In this document: in pieces, positions 6,733-15,354 of the stretch | How positions within the stretch are numbered: the stretch's first letter is position 1 | Layout of the letters: each line of letters opens with the position of its first letter | Assembly (NCBI GenBank): GCA_003663355.1 | Contig: QMZV01000007.1 | Span: 1-22,478, forward strand | Length of the DNA stretch: 22,478 nt | Direction: 5' to 3' | Source: Candidatus Aenigmatarchaeota archaeon | GTDB lineage: Archaea; Aenigmatarchaeota; Aenigmatarchaeia; QMZS01 | Notes under the pieces: generated by a model | Database searches by the model: none | What the model saw: the letters and a program-made list of their open reading frames with translations, nothing else | Told to the model about the DNA's origin: nothing | Position numbers and translations under genes: made by a program

Positions 6733-9336
6733 TTACTTTATTGATTTTTCCATCAAATTAACTAGAGAAGAAATAAAATTTTTTAAACTTGAGACAAATT
6801 TATCAAATAAATTTTTTTGTTTAACTTTCATGAAACTCCCTGTTATTTTATTGCTCTCTTCTAAATTCTTGGAAAAATTTTGCTCTTTGCTCCAGATATA
6901 AGTCCTATTTAAAATCAACTTATCTTTAATTACAAAGATTTCATATTTTCCAAAATCTTCAAAGACTCTGTATTTTCTATTTGTGATTATGGTTGTATTT
7001 GGTCCAACAATAATCATTCTACAATTAGAACAGTTTGACAAATTTATTCTTAATTTTGTGTCATTCCAGATTTTTAATTCTGGATTTTCCTTTGCAATAA
7101 TTGTTCTCTCTTCAGTTTTATTCTCAACAATTTCTTTTATTACTCTAATTTTGTCCGTTAAATCAAAAGTTTTATGATTAATTTTTGCCCTGATTCTGAA
7201 AATATATTCTCCAGGTTTTGCATCTTTTTTAATTTTGTTTGTCAAATTAATAATTCTCTCTTCACCTTTGTTTAAAGAAACTTTTTCTTTATTTGCTGTC
7301 CAAGAACCCGTTATGCATTCTTTTCCATTATAAGCATAAGAATAAATTTCAAAAGTTATTTTCTTGTTTGCCTTGTTTTTCAGTTTTATTGCAGTTGTAA
7401 ATTCTTGATTTCTTGCCGCCTTTTTTGTCTTGTTCAGAATTTCTATCTCTAAAATTTCTAATTGTTCTTCAAATTTTGTTCTTGATGAACTTCTTGAAAT
7501 ATACTGGCATAAATTTCCTGTTTTTCCAGAAATTGAAAGATTGAATATAGGTGTTCTGTTAAGACGTTTATAATGTGTTTTGTTAATATATTTGTCAATA
7601 TACAGCACCGCTCTATATTTTCCATTTTTATATTTATTATTGCAATTTGGATCTATCAGCAAAGGAAGAACTAAATAATAAGTTTTTCCTCTTTCTAAAT
7701 TCAAGGAGATTGGCAAGGATATGTAGGGATATTTTGTTTTATCTTCATTTAGATATTTATTAATTCCAGCTTTCAATTTAATTTCTCCATTTTCATTGTT
7801 TGAATTTATTATTAAAGGTATGGATAAAAATTCTCCGAATTTTGCTTCTTCTGGTATTTTTCCAATTAAAGAAAAATTTAAATCACCCAAATCTTTTAAA
7901 CCATTTAACCAAAAAATTCCGTTATCTGAAGAATCTAAATAATCTAAACCATACTTAAATTTCGCTCTTATTTTGTAAATCCCTTCAATATAATTTTCCG
8001 GAATTGTGAAATTGCCAAAGATTGTTGTTCCGTTTTCTGAAATATTAAAAGAGTTATTTTCATATAGAGTATTAAAGTAATTAAATCCAGACCCTGATTT
8101 TCTATTTTTTCCTAATTTCAGGGTTAGGTTTCCTGAATTGTTTTCGTTTTCTGGCAAAAATAATTGCACAATCCATTTTATAGTGTCATTCAGCTCATAT
8201 TTTTCTTTATCTATCCAAACTCTGATTCTGTATCTTTTGTTATCAGGAGTAATTGTGATATTTTTGCAAATTAGATTATCTGAAGAATTAATATCATTAA
8301 AATTGTGAACCGTCATGTTTGCGCAGACTTTGAACTTTCCAAATCCAATATCAAGAGTTGCATTTTTAAAAGATTCTTTTTCTATTCTTCCAGAGTCTAT
8401 GATAAAATCGCTTATTGAAATATTATAATCTATTGTGCAAGAGGCATTTGAAATATTTGTGTAGAAAATTATCTTTTTGTTTTCTTTTGCAATATTCAGA
8501 GAAATGCTTGCATTTTGAAGAGGAAGTACAACAAATTTTTTGCAAAGGGTGTTGTTTGCTTCCGAACAGATTGTATAATTTCCAGTCAGATTTGGAGTCC
8601 AATTAAATAAAATTGTTTTTAAACTTGTTTCATTCATATAAACTTGAGTTGTGTTTGAATAAATTGTTGAGCTGGTATTTATTGTAAAACTAACATTTCT
8701 GGTTCCATTTTTAATTCCCCTGTTTAGAATGGTCAAATTAAATTTAATTATATTGTTCACAAAATTTTGTTCTGGAAAAGAGATGTCAAAAATTTCAAAA
8801 TAGGTTGTGTTGTAAAAATTCCGTTTTCCAGGGCTCGGAGGAAAAGCAATCCAGTTTGTTGAATTATTAGAAAGATTCTGGCTTGGATTAATTCTTTGGA
8901 GAGAATTTCCATCTTTCGCTTCTTTCCACCCATTAGATTCGTTGTAGGTTACTGAATCTACTATTGGTCCAGATGAACCTTCCTTAATGGCAATTGTTTC
9001 TCCTGTATTATGCAATGAAAAGGAGCTATCAAAGAGCGTTCCATTGTAATCTGAATAATCCAGTAAGAATTGATCGGCATCATCGGCAATAACAGCATAT
9101 CCCCGTGCAGAGATTATCCAACTTCCTTGTGTTAGGTTTAATTTGTGATTAGTATCATCTTCATAAAATTTCCATCTACTGATATTTACCTCTGTAGTTC
9201 CTTTGTTATAAATCTCAATCCATTCGTGCCCATTATCAGCACCAGATGGATTATACATAATCTCATTAATCACAACCTGCCCAAAACAGGGAATAAAAAG
9301 AAACTGAAACAAAAACAATAGGATGATTTTTCTCAT
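6733..9336 (-). CDS. Large secreted protein with N-terminal lamin-tail domain
   Basis: This 867-residue protein begins with a clear signal peptide (MRKIILLFLFQFLFIPCFG) and cleavage is likely before Q20. Residues about 21-165 form a lamin-tail (LTD) domain, recognisable from VVINEIMYNP, GHEWIEIYN and the NTGETIAI segment. The rest looks like several beta-sandwich, CARDB- or Ig-like repeats with alternating hydrophobics. Asn-x-Ser/Thr sequons are very dense throughout, so heavy N-glycosylation is likely. There is no obvious C-terminal membrane helix, but the last 25 residues form an amphipathic helix. LTDs occur in secreted microbial proteins, often with nucleases or adhesins; no nuclease motif is seen here. 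It could be a surface-layer or adhesion protein. Only 2 bases separate it from kae1. Confidence 0.82.
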   Translation of the reverse strand: MRKIILLFLFQFLFIPCFGQVVINEIMYNPSGADNGHEWIEIYNKGTTEVNISRWKFYEDDTNHKLNLTQGSWIISARGYAVIADDADQFLLDYSDYNGTLFDSSFSLHNTGETIAIKEGSSGPIVDSVTYNESNGWKEAKDGNSLQRINPSQNLSNNSTNWIAFPPSPGKRNFYNTTYFEIFDISFPEQNFVNNIIKFNLTILNRGIKNGTRNVSFTINTSSTIYSNTTQVYMNETSLKTILFNWTPNLTGNYTICSEANNTLCKKFVVLPLQNASISLNIAKENKKIIFYTNISNASCTIDYNISISDFIIDSGRIEKESFKNATLDIGFGKFKVCANMTVHNFNDINSSDNLICKNITITPDNKRYRIRVWIDKEKYELNDTIKWIVQLFLPENENNSGNLTLKLGKNRKSGSGFNYFNTLYENNSFNISENGTTIFGNFTIPENYIEGIYKIRAKFKYGLDYLDSSDNGIFWLNGLKDLGDLNFSLIGKIPEEAKFGEFLSIPLIINSNNENGEIKLKAGINKYLNEDKTKYPYISLPISLNLERGKTYYLVLPLLIDPNCNNKYKNGKYRAVLYIDKYINKTHYKRLNRTPIFNLSISGKTGNLCQYISRSSSRTKFEEQLEILEIEILNKTKKAARNQEFTTAIKLKNKANKKITFEIYSYAYNGKECITGSWTANKEKVSLNKGEERIINLTNKIKKDAKPGEYIFRIRAKINHKTFDLTDKIRVIKEIVENKTEERTIIAKENPELKIWNDTKLRINLSNCSNCRMIIVGPNTTIITNRKYRVFEDFGKYEIFVIKDKLILNRTYIWSKEQNFSKNLEESNKITGSFMKVKQKNLFDKFVSSLKNFISSLVNLMEKSIK

Positions 9337-9442
9337 AAATAAATTTTAACAATTTATGAAATTCAAGTAATGAATAATCCCGCAACTTAGTTCTAAAAGA
9401 ATTTAAAACTCGCAATGTATATTGGTATTTTAAAAACTTATT
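9337..9442. promoter_or_regulatory. Divergent intergenic region with TATA-like elements
   Basis: This gap separates the secreted-protein gene (minus) from the membrane protease gene (plus). ATTTAAAA near 9399-9406 and TATTTTAAAA near 9425-9434 are TATA-like for the plus-strand gene. On the minus strand the AT-rich stretch next to the ATG at 9336 is less specific. No RNA gene or repeat is seen. Confidence 0.3.
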
Positions 9443-10015
9443 ATGAACAAAATTGAGTTAAGAGATATTTTAATTTCATGGCTTGCTTTGAGTGTTGCAT
9501 TTATGTTTTTGTTTGAAGGAGTTGGCATTCCAAATATTAAGACTTTGCTATCTTATCTCTTTATCGTTGCTGTTTCTTTTCTCTCTCATGAGTTTGGTCA
9601 CAGACAAGTGGCAAGAAAATATGGTTTGCAGGCAAATTATAAAATGTGGCCTCAGGGAATAATCCTTGCACTCATATCCTCTATGTTTCATTTTCTTATT
9701 GCTGCCCCTGGCGCAGTTGTAATCAGGCAAGGAATTTTCATAGGAACAAGAAGAAAATTAAGAGATATATCTTTAAAAATCTCAATTGCCGGAATTGCAG
9801 TGAATATTGTTCTTGGTCTGTTTCTTATAGTTGCCTATTTTTTTACAGGAATAGATATTTTGTATTTGGCAGCATATATTAACATCTGGCTGGCAATATT
9901 TAATTTATTGCCGATTCCTCCTTTGGATGGTTCAAAAGTTTTTTATTATAATCGCAAAATCTGGGCTTTGAGTTTTGTAATTGCAATTTTGATTTTTTTA
10001 ATAATTTATTTATAA
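9443..10015 (+). CDS. M50-type (site-2 protease-like) membrane metalloprotease
   Basis: This is a 190-residue polytopic membrane protein with about five or six hydrophobic helices. H49-EFG-H53 in a membrane helix is the HExxH zinc motif, and FNLLPIPPLDG (D162) is the NPDG-like motif that supplies the third zinc ligand in S2P proteases. It is compact, with no PDZ or CBS domain, as is common for small archaeal S2P homologues. Such enzymes cleave membrane-embedded substrates, often anti-sigma factors or signal peptides in other organisms; its substrate here is unknown. Its end overlaps the convergent winged-helix gene by 10 bases. Confidence 0.88.
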   Translation: MNKIELRDILISWLALSVAFMFLFEGVGIPNIKTLLSYLFIVAVSFLSHEFGHRQVARKYGLQANYKMWPQGIILALISSMFHFLIAAPGAVVIRQGIFIGTRRKLRDISLKISIAGIAVNIVLGLFLIVAYFFTGIDILYLAAYINIWLAIFNLLPIPPLDGSKVFYYNRKIWALSFVIAILIFLIIYL

Positions 10016-10602
10016 ATCTCCCTAAAAAGTTTATTTAATTTCAAATTTAAAGAACATGAAAGGGCCAAAATTCCTTTTTTTGCTGTTTTCTTTTTGTCAG
10101 AGGAAGTAATTAATAATAATTCCTTATCCTTTATATTAAAGTCTTTTTTAAGAAAATCAAAATCAAATTCTTCAACATATTGTGCTTTCAGATGATTATT
10201 TTCGCAGATCAATATCATTGCGGAATTGCATCCGACTCTTATGGCATTCTCTCTTGCAATATATTGTTTTTTTAATTTGTTTTTTTCGTATTTTCTCAGA
10301 ATACAGCCGTACACATTTAATTTATCCTTAAAAATATCCTGATTTATCTTGATTATTGGAGAAATAATTTTATTTATTTCAGAAAAATATTTTTTTCCTT
10401 TTTTTGTCAATTTATTTCCGCTTTTCTCTGTTAAAACAAGATCTTTGTTTTTCAGAATTTTTATCATTGATTTTATACTTCCCTCTCCTAATTCCATAAT
10501 TGTCGCCAGTTTTTCCCTGCTTGCAATCCTATTGCCAATTTCCAAAAAAAGGGTTACTAAATCCAGATTATCAAATTTTTTCAGAGTTCTAACAACCGGC
10601 AT
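10006..10602 (-). CDS. Winged-helix DNA-binding protein (DUF4443-like)
   Basis: I place the start at the ATG at 10602 (MPVVRTLKKF, 198 residues). The longer frame begins with TTG at 10650 inside the intergenic dyad and adds a non-conserved-looking 16 residues. Residues about 10-75 form a winged helix (IASREKLATIMELGEGSIKSMIKIL, then a wing ending LTKKGKKYF). This matches what I know of archaeal DUF4443 proteins, whose C-terminal half is uncharacterised and here includes ARENAIRVGCNSAMILI. It is divergent from nrdD with a 17-bp near-palindrome between them, so it could control the reductase operon or itself. That link is inferred from position only. Confidence 0.68.
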   Translation of the reverse strand: MPVVRTLKKFDNLDLVTLFLEIGNRIASREKLATIMELGEGSIKSMIKILKNKDLVLTEKSGNKLTKKGKKYFSEINKIISPIIKINQDIFKDKLNVYGCILRKYEKNKLKKQYIARENAIRVGCNSAMILICENNHLKAQYVEEFDFDFLKKDFNIKDKELLLITSSDKKKTAKKGILALSCSLNLKLNKLFREIYK

Positions 10603-10604
10603 AG

Positions 10605-10616
10605 TTATATATATAA
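10605..10616 (+). promoter_or_regulatory. TATA-like element for nrdD
   Basis: TTATATATATAA lies about 41-52 bases upstream of the nrdD ATG at 10657, placing a predicted start site near 10635-10642 and a short leader that would begin in or just before the dyad at 10634-10650. Confidence 0.4.
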
Positions 10617-10633
10617 TTTTTGTATAATAATTA

Positions 10634-10650
10634 TTGGATACCGTGTCCAA
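10634..10650. promoter_or_regulatory. 17-bp near-palindrome upstream of nrdD, candidate operator
   Basis: TTGGATAC-C-GTGTCCAA has eight paired positions around a central C, seven Watson-Crick and one T-G. It is markedly more GC-rich than its surroundings. It ends 6 bases before the nrdD ATG and begins 32 bases upstream of the winged-helix ATG at 10602, so it could act on both genes. It is not an obvious NrdR box. Confidence 0.5.
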
Positions 10651-10656
10651 CAGAAT

Positions 10657-13600
10657 ATGATTGACAAAATAAAAAAGAGGGATGGAAAAATTGTAAATTT
10701 TGAAAAAGATAAAATAATCAATGCAATATTTAATGCGGCAAAATCTGTTGGGGGGCAGGATTATGAAACAGCAAAAAGACTTGGAGAAGAAGTAGTTGAA
10801 ATTTTAAAACAAAAATTGGGACCCGGAGAGATACCAACAGTTGAACAGGTTCAGGATATTGTTGAAAAGGTATTGGTTGAAAATGGGCACTATAAAACCG
10901 CTAAATCATATATTCTGTACCGAAAACAGCATGAAGAAATAAGAAAGGTTAAAGAGTTGTTTTCAAATGTAGAAGTCATTGAAAATTATTTAAATATGAA
11001 GGATTGGAGAGTAAAAGAAAATGCAAATATGACTTACTCTCTTCAGGGTTTAAATTTCCATGTTTCATCCATAATAACTTCTCAATACTGGCTAAATAAA
11101 ATTTATCCTCCAGAAATCAAAAAAGCACATTTAAATGGAGAGTTTCATATTCACGATTTGGGTATTCTCGGAGCTTATTGTGTCGGCTGGGATTTGCAGG
11201 ATTTGCTGCTAAGTGGTTTTAAAGGTGTGAGAGGAAAAATTGAAAGCAAACCTGCAAAGCATTTCAGGTCGGCATTGGGGCAGATAGTAAATTTCTTTTA
11301 TACTTTGCAGGGGGAATCTGCTGGAGCAGTTGCCTTCTCAAACTTTGACACCTTGCTTTCTCCTTTCATCAGATATGATAATTTAAATTATAAACAGGTG
11401 AAACAGGCTGTTCAGGAATTCTTATTCAACATAAATGTTCCAACGAGGGTTGGATTTCAGTGTTTATCTGAAGATACAGAAATACTTACACAAAAAGGTT
11501 GGAAAACATACAAAGAAATTAGAAAAGGAGATATAATAAAAACATTTAACATAGAAAAAGGAATTATAGAAGATAAGAAAGTTCAGAGTGTTTTCAAAAG
11601 AAAATATAAAGGAATGATGTACAATCTAAAAAATCGCATTCAAGATCAACTAATTTCTCCTAGGCATAAAGTTGTAAGGAAAAAATTCAATACAAACAAA
11701 TATGTTCTTGAGCCGATTGAAAAAATATTGAAACTAAAATCTCCTTTTATCATACCTGTAGCAGCAAACAATTCTAATAAAGATATAAACATAAGTGATG
11801 AGCAAATCAAGTTAATGGCTTGGATAATTGGCGAAGGTTCTGTAGAAAGACCAAACAAAAATTATAGATCCTGCTATAGAATTAGTATATATCAATCTGC
11901 AATAAAGAATAAGAAAAACTATGAAGAAATCAAAAAGTTGCTAAAACACTTCAAACTCAAATATTCTGAATACACTCAAAAGGGCATGGGCAATCCTGTT
12001 CAAAGATTAAGACTTAATGCAGAATCTTCAAAGAAGATACACAAATGGTTTGAAAATAAAAAAACTGTGGATTTTATTCCACAAATATTGTTGAATATGA
12101 GTCAAAGACAATCTAGATTGTTTTTGGAAACTTATATGAAGGCCGAAGGTTTTGAAAATTGCAAAATAGTTACCTCTAATATAGAAATTTTGAATGGACT
12201 TCAATCAATTGCATCAAATGCTGGATATGGTTCTACAGTACATATCAGAAAACCAACTATAGGAACAAAACCTATATATGTTCTGAGATTGATAAAACAT
12301 AATGATACTTATATTAACACTGTAAAGAAGGTTAATTATTCTGGAATAATATGGAGCCCTAATACAGAAAATGGAACGGTAATTGCAAGAAGAAACGGCA
12401 AAGTTTTTATTACAGGCAACACACCTTTTACAAATATAACTCTTGATTTAGTTGTCCCAAACCATCTTAAAAACATGCCTGTAATTATTGGGGGGAAACC
12501 GCAAAGCGAAACATATGGAGATTTTCAGAAAGAAATTGATATATTTAATAATGCATTTGCAGAAGTAATGCTTGAAGGAGATGCAAACAACAGGGTTTTT
12601 ACTTTCCCGATTCCAACCTACAATATTACAAAAGATTTTGAATTTGAAAACAAAAACTATGATAAAATTTTTGAAATGACCTCTAAATACGGAATTCCAT
12701 ATTTTGCAAATTTTATTAATTCTGAGATGAAACCTGAAGATGTCAGATCCATGTGCTGTAGATTGAGAATTGATAATAGGGTTCTGCAAAAGAGGGGCGG
12801 AGGTCTATTTGGAGCGAATCCGCTTACAGGGTCTATAGGGGTTGTAACAATTAATATGCCCCGTCTTGGATTTTTATCAAAAACAAAAGAAGAATTTTTT
12901 GAGAAACTGGAAAAGATAATGTTGCTCGCAAAAAATAGTCTTGAAATAAAAAGAAAAACTTTGGAAAATTTGACAGAAAAAGGTTTGTATCCTTATTCAA
13001 AATTTTACTTGAGAGATATTAAAAAAAGATTCAATCAATATTGGAAAAATCATTTCTCAACAATTGGACTTGTCGGAATGAATGAGTGCTGTCTGAATTT
13101 TTTAGGATGCACAATTGGAGATAAAGAAGGATTGAAATTCGCTGAGGAGGTTTTGGAGTTTATGAGAAACAAATTGGTAGAGTTTCAGGAGGAAACAGGA
13201 AACAATTATAACTTAGAAGCTACACCTGCTGAAGGAACCTCTTACAGATTAGCCAGAATAGACAAGAAAAAATTTCCGAAAATTATTGTGGCAAACAATG
13301 AAGAAGTAAAAAAGGGTGCGAAACCGTATTACACAAATTCAACTCAACTCCCTGTTAATTTTACAGATGATATTTTTGAAGCTCTAAAATTGCAGGATAG
13401 ACTTCAAACAAAATATACTGGAGGAACAACTATGCATATATTTTTGGGAGAAAAAAAGCCTTCCGCAGAAGCAATTAAGATTCTTATAAAAAAAATTTGC
13501 GAGAATTTTCGTTTGCCTTATTTCACAATAACACCAACTTTTAGTATTTGTCCTGTTCACGGTTATATTTTTGGTGAACATACTTTCTGTCCAAAATGCG

Positions 13601-13725
13601 AAAAGAAAACAAAATGCGAGGTTTACTCAAGAATTGTCGGATATTTAAGACCTGTTGATCAATGGAATGAAGGAAAACAGGAAGAGTTCAAACAAAGAAA
13701 AACATTTGATAAAAGTTTAAGATGA
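10657..13725 (+). CDS. nrdD: Anaerobic ribonucleoside-triphosphate reductase with intein
   Basis: The precursor is 1022 residues; without its 320-residue intein (C269-N588) the enzyme is 702. It reduces NTPs to dNTPs by glycyl-radical chemistry under anoxia. An ATP-cone allosteric domain occupies residues 1-90 (IDKIKKRDGKIVNFEKDKI). The core includes MNECCLNFLGC with C811 and C812, and GGGLFGANPLTGSIG. Near the end are zinc-site cysteines C965, C978, C981 and C987, and the glycyl-radical segment RIVGYLRP with G995 (G675 after splicing). The host sequence joins as RVGFQ/TPFTNITLDL, the conserved class III context. The stop overlaps nrdG by 4 bases (ATGA), so the activase is translationally coupled. 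The organism therefore makes dNTPs anaerobically. Confidence 0.95.
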   Translation: MIDKIKKRDGKIVNFEKDKIINAIFNAAKSVGGQDYETAKRLGEEVVEILKQKLGPGEIPTVEQVQDIVEKVLVENGHYKTAKSYILYRKQHEEIRKVKELFSNVEVIENYLNMKDWRVKENANMTYSLQGLNFHVSSIITSQYWLNKIYPPEIKKAHLNGEFHIHDLGILGAYCVGWDLQDLLLSGFKGVRGKIESKPAKHFRSALGQIVNFFYTLQGESAGAVAFSNFDTLLSPFIRYDNLNYKQVKQAVQEFLFNINVPTRVGFQCLSEDTEILTQKGWKTYKEIRKGDIIKTFNIEKGIIEDKKVQSVFKRKYKGMMYNLKNRIQDQLISPRHKVVRKKFNTNKYVLEPIEKILKLKSPFIIPVAANNSNKDINISDEQIKLMAWIIGEGSVERPNKNYRSCYRISIYQSAIKNKKNYEEIKKLLKHFKLKYSEYTQKGMGNPVQRLRLNAESSKKIHKWFENKKTVDFIPQILLNMSQRQSRLFLETYMKAEGFENCKIVTSNIEILNGLQSIASNAGYGSTVHIRKPTIGTKPIYVLRLIKHNDTYINTVKKVNYSGIIWSPNTENGTVIARRNGKVFITGNTPFTNITLDLVVPNHLKNMPVIIGGKPQSETYGDFQKEIDIFNNAFAEVMLEGDANNRVFTFPIPTYNITKDFEFENKNYDKIFEMTSKYGIPYFANFINSEMKPEDVRSMCCRLRIDNRVLQKRGGGLFGANPLTGSIGVVTINMPRLGFLSKTKEEFFEKLEKIMLLAKNSLEIKRKTLENLTEKGLYPYSKFYLRDIKKRFNQYWKNHFSTIGLVGMNECCLNFLGCTIGDKEGLKFAEEVLEFMRNKLVEFQEETGNNYNLEATPAEGTSYRLARIDKKKFPKIIVANNEEVKKGAKPYYTNSTQLPVNFTDDIFEALKLQDRLQTKYTGGTTMHIFLGEKKPSAEAIKILIKKICENFRLPYFTITPTFSICPVHGYIFGEHTFCPKCEKKTKCEVYSRIVGYLRPVDQWNEGKQEEFKQRKTFDKSLR
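11461..12420 (+). mobile_element. Intein in NrdD with LAGLIDADG endonuclease domain
   Basis: This 320-residue in-frame intein begins CLSEDTEILTQKGW (C269 nucleophile, block A). A block-B-like segment SPRHKVV follows. The inserted endonuclease domain shows two LAGLIDADG-like helices, AWIIGEGS and ETYMKAEG, where the usual acidic metal ligand is Glu in both. The C-terminal end reads GTVIARRNGKVFITGN with N588 as cyclising Asn and T589 as the +1 nucleophile. The penultimate residue is Gly instead of the usual His, a known variation among ribonucleotide-reductase inteins. It interrupts a very conserved position of the reductase, as typical for homing elements. Splicing is expected to be essential for a working enzyme. 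Confidence 0.92.
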
Positions 13726-14426
13726 AAATAGGAGGTTTTCAGAAACAGAGTTTGATTGATTATCCAAAAAAAATTTCCTCAATTATTTTTACAATTGGTT
13801 GCAATTTCAGATGTCCTTATTGCCATAATTCAAATCTGTTGTATGCTGAGAAGATTAAAAACGAGATTCCTGAAAAAGAAGTTCTACATTATTTAAGGGA
13901 TAACAAAAAATTCTTGGATGGTGTAGTAATCACTGGAGGAGAACCAACTTTGCATAGTGATTTGCCAGAATTCATTGCTAAAGTAAAAAGTTTTGGTTAT
14001 TCTGTTAAATTAGATACAAATGGAACAAATCCAGAAATGTTGAGAAAACTAATAGATAATAATCTCTTGGATTTTATTGCTATGGATATTAAAGCCCCGT
14101 TGGAATTTCAGAAGTATAATAAAGCAACTGGAGGGATGATAACAGAAAAATTATTTGAAAATGTCAAAAAATCCGTTCATATAATAATCAATTCCGGAGT
14201 TGATTACGAATTCAGAACAACTCTTGTTCCAACAATACTTGCAAAAAAAGATGTTGTCAAAATTTGTTCATTTATTAAAAATGCAAACTTGTTTTGCTTG
14301 CAGAAATTTAATCCTGAAAATGCTTTGAACAAAGAATTCCGAAAACTGAGACCTTTTGAAGAAAATGAAATTACTTTTTTGATTGCAGAGTGCAGACATT
14401 ACATTCGGAATATAATTTATAGATAG
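13722..14426 (+). CDS. nrdG: Anaerobic RNR-activating radical SAM protein
   Basis: The 234-residue protein carries the radical SAM cluster motif C27-NFR-C31-PY-C34 followed by HN, and a GGEPTL motif for SAM binding near residue 73. It generates the glycyl radical on NrdD using SAM and a 4Fe-4S cluster. The opening GGFQKQSLIDYPKKIS is typical of the archaeal/bacterial NrdG-like activases that are somewhat longer than the E. coli enzyme. It overlaps nrdD by ATGA. A stretch of its coding sequence (14211-14263) recurs in decayed form at 15912-15963, beyond the HEPN gene. Confidence 0.92.
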   Translation: MKIGGFQKQSLIDYPKKISSIIFTIGCNFRCPYCHNSNLLYAEKIKNEIPEKEVLHYLRDNKKFLDGVVITGGEPTLHSDLPEFIAKVKSFGYSVKLDTNGTNPEMLRKLIDNNLLDFIAMDIKAPLEFQKYNKATGGMITEKLFENVKKSVHIIINSGVDYEFRTTLVPTILAKKDVVKICSFIKNANLFCLQKFNPENALNKEFRKLRPFEENEITFLIAECRHYIRNIIYR

Positions 14427-14550
14427 TAGTCAGTTAAATCATGATTTATAATTTGATTTGAATGGACTTTGGAAAATAAAGAAGTAAAGGAATTGGTTAA
14501 AAAGAGTTTTGAAGGATATTACGAGAATTAAATTATTTTACAGATTGACT

Positions 14551-14640
14551 ATGTTAAGGGCAGAAGATTTGATAAAAGAAAAATTTGTAGGTCAAGGGGA
14601 AGCTTTCAGGGATAAATATGCTAAACCAAAAAAGAAGTAA
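14551..14640 (+). CDS. Possible 29-residue small protein or gene remnant
   Basis: An ATG frame encodes a basic peptide starting MLRAEDLIKEKFVGQ and ending AKPKKK. The composition is coding-like but it is very short, has no clear Shine-Dalgarno, and follows other fragmentary frames. I do not recognise it. It may be the tail of a lost gene left when the adjacent module arrived. Confidence 0.25.
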   Translation: MLRAEDLIKEKFVGQGEAFRDKYAKPKKK

Positions 14641-14658
14641 AATAAACTTAATGAAAAA

Positions 14659-14693
14659 TTTAAATATTGGTTTATTCAATATATTTATTGAAT
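14659..14693 (+). promoter_or_regulatory. TATA box plus 20-bp inverted repeat (candidate operator)
   Basis: TTTAAATA at 14659-14666, preceded by an A-rich BRE-like tract, is followed by arms ATTCAATA and TATTGAAT (14674-14693) separated by TATT. The repeat is perfect over 8 bp per arm and lies where the transcription start would be expected, 23 bases before the ATG at 14716. A bound dimer would block initiation, which suits autoregulation by the wHTH of the downstream protein. Confidence 0.55.
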
Positions 14694-14715
14694 ATTTAAA
14701 TAAAAAAGATAAGTT

Positions 14716-15354
14716 ATGGTAAAAAAACTCAAAAACAGAATGGAGGTGTTAAAGGCATTTTTTCCAGAAATAAATAAAGAACTTAATATTAAAGAAGTAG
14801 CTAAAAAAATCAAACTGTCCTATCAGCCGACTTACACTTATCTAAAAGAACTTGCTGAAAAGAAAATACTAAACCACAAAAGAGCAGGAAATATCCATCT
14901 TTATTCTCTAAATTTAAAAAATCCTGTTGTTATTAAAGAAATTGAAAACATTGAATTTGAAGTAAAGGAAAAATTAATTAATAGTTTAGATAAGAAAACC
15001 AAGAAAATTTTAGAAGATGTTTTAAATCAAGTTCAGGAAGTGCCCGTATTATTGTGTTTGTTGTTTGGCTCAACAGCAAGAAAAACAAGAGTTAGAGTAA
15101 GTGATGTAGATTTGTTTTTTGTTGTTTCAGAAATTAAATATGCTGATAAAATAAAAAGAATATGCAATACTTATAATATAAAGTATGATATAAAATTATC
15201 CCCTGTCCTTGTTTCTTTAAAGGAATTTAGAAAAATGCTTATTGAGAGAAATGATTTTACAAATAATCTATTAAAAGAAAAGATTGTTTTATTCGGATTA
15301 GAGTTTTATTATGCTGAATTAATTAAATCTATGAAGGTGCTAAAATGGATTTGA
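14716..15354 (+). CDS. wHTH-nucleotidyltransferase fusion (MNT-type, likely antitoxin)
   Basis: The 212-residue protein has an N-terminal winged helix (about 1-70, with LNIKEVAKKIKLSYQPTYTYLKEL and a wing at HKRAGNIHLYSL). Then comes a minimal nucleotidyltransferase domain with G118-S-T-A-R122 and S129-D130-V-D132-LFFV. Members of this family act with HEPN partners; in characterised MNT-HEPN toxin-antitoxin pairs the MNT protein adenylylates the HEPN RNase to silence it. The downstream HEPN gene overlaps by 10 bases, supporting that pairing. The fused DNA-binding domain and the inverted repeat in the promoter suggest autorepression. Neither AMPylation activity nor repression can be shown from sequence. 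Confidence 0.82.
   Translation: MVKKLKNRMEVLKAFFPEINKELNIKEVAKKIKLSYQPTYTYLKELAEKKILNHKRAGNIHLYSLNLKNPVVIKEIENIEFEVKEKLINSLDKKTKKILEDVLNQVQEVPVLLCLLFGSTARKTRVRVSDVDLFFVVSEIKYADKIKRICNTYNIKYDIKLSPVLVSLKEFRKMLIERNDFTNNLLKEKIVLFGLEFYYAELIKSMKVLKWI

Larger units (their letters stand above)
14427..14715. other. Gene-poor gap with small open frames and promoter
   Basis: The 289-bp stretch contains no convincing gene. A short frame at 14469-14531 (TTG start, 20 residues ending KSFEGYYEN) and the 29-residue frame at 14551-14640 look protein-like and may be remnants. The right third carries the TATA box and inverted repeat of the wHTH-nucleotidyltransferase gene. Confidence 0.5.

Noticed and set aside
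10603..10650. TTG start at 10650 for the winged-helix protein
   Set aside because: It would place the coding start inside the dyad and adds 16 residues that do not look like the family start; ATG at 10602 is better.
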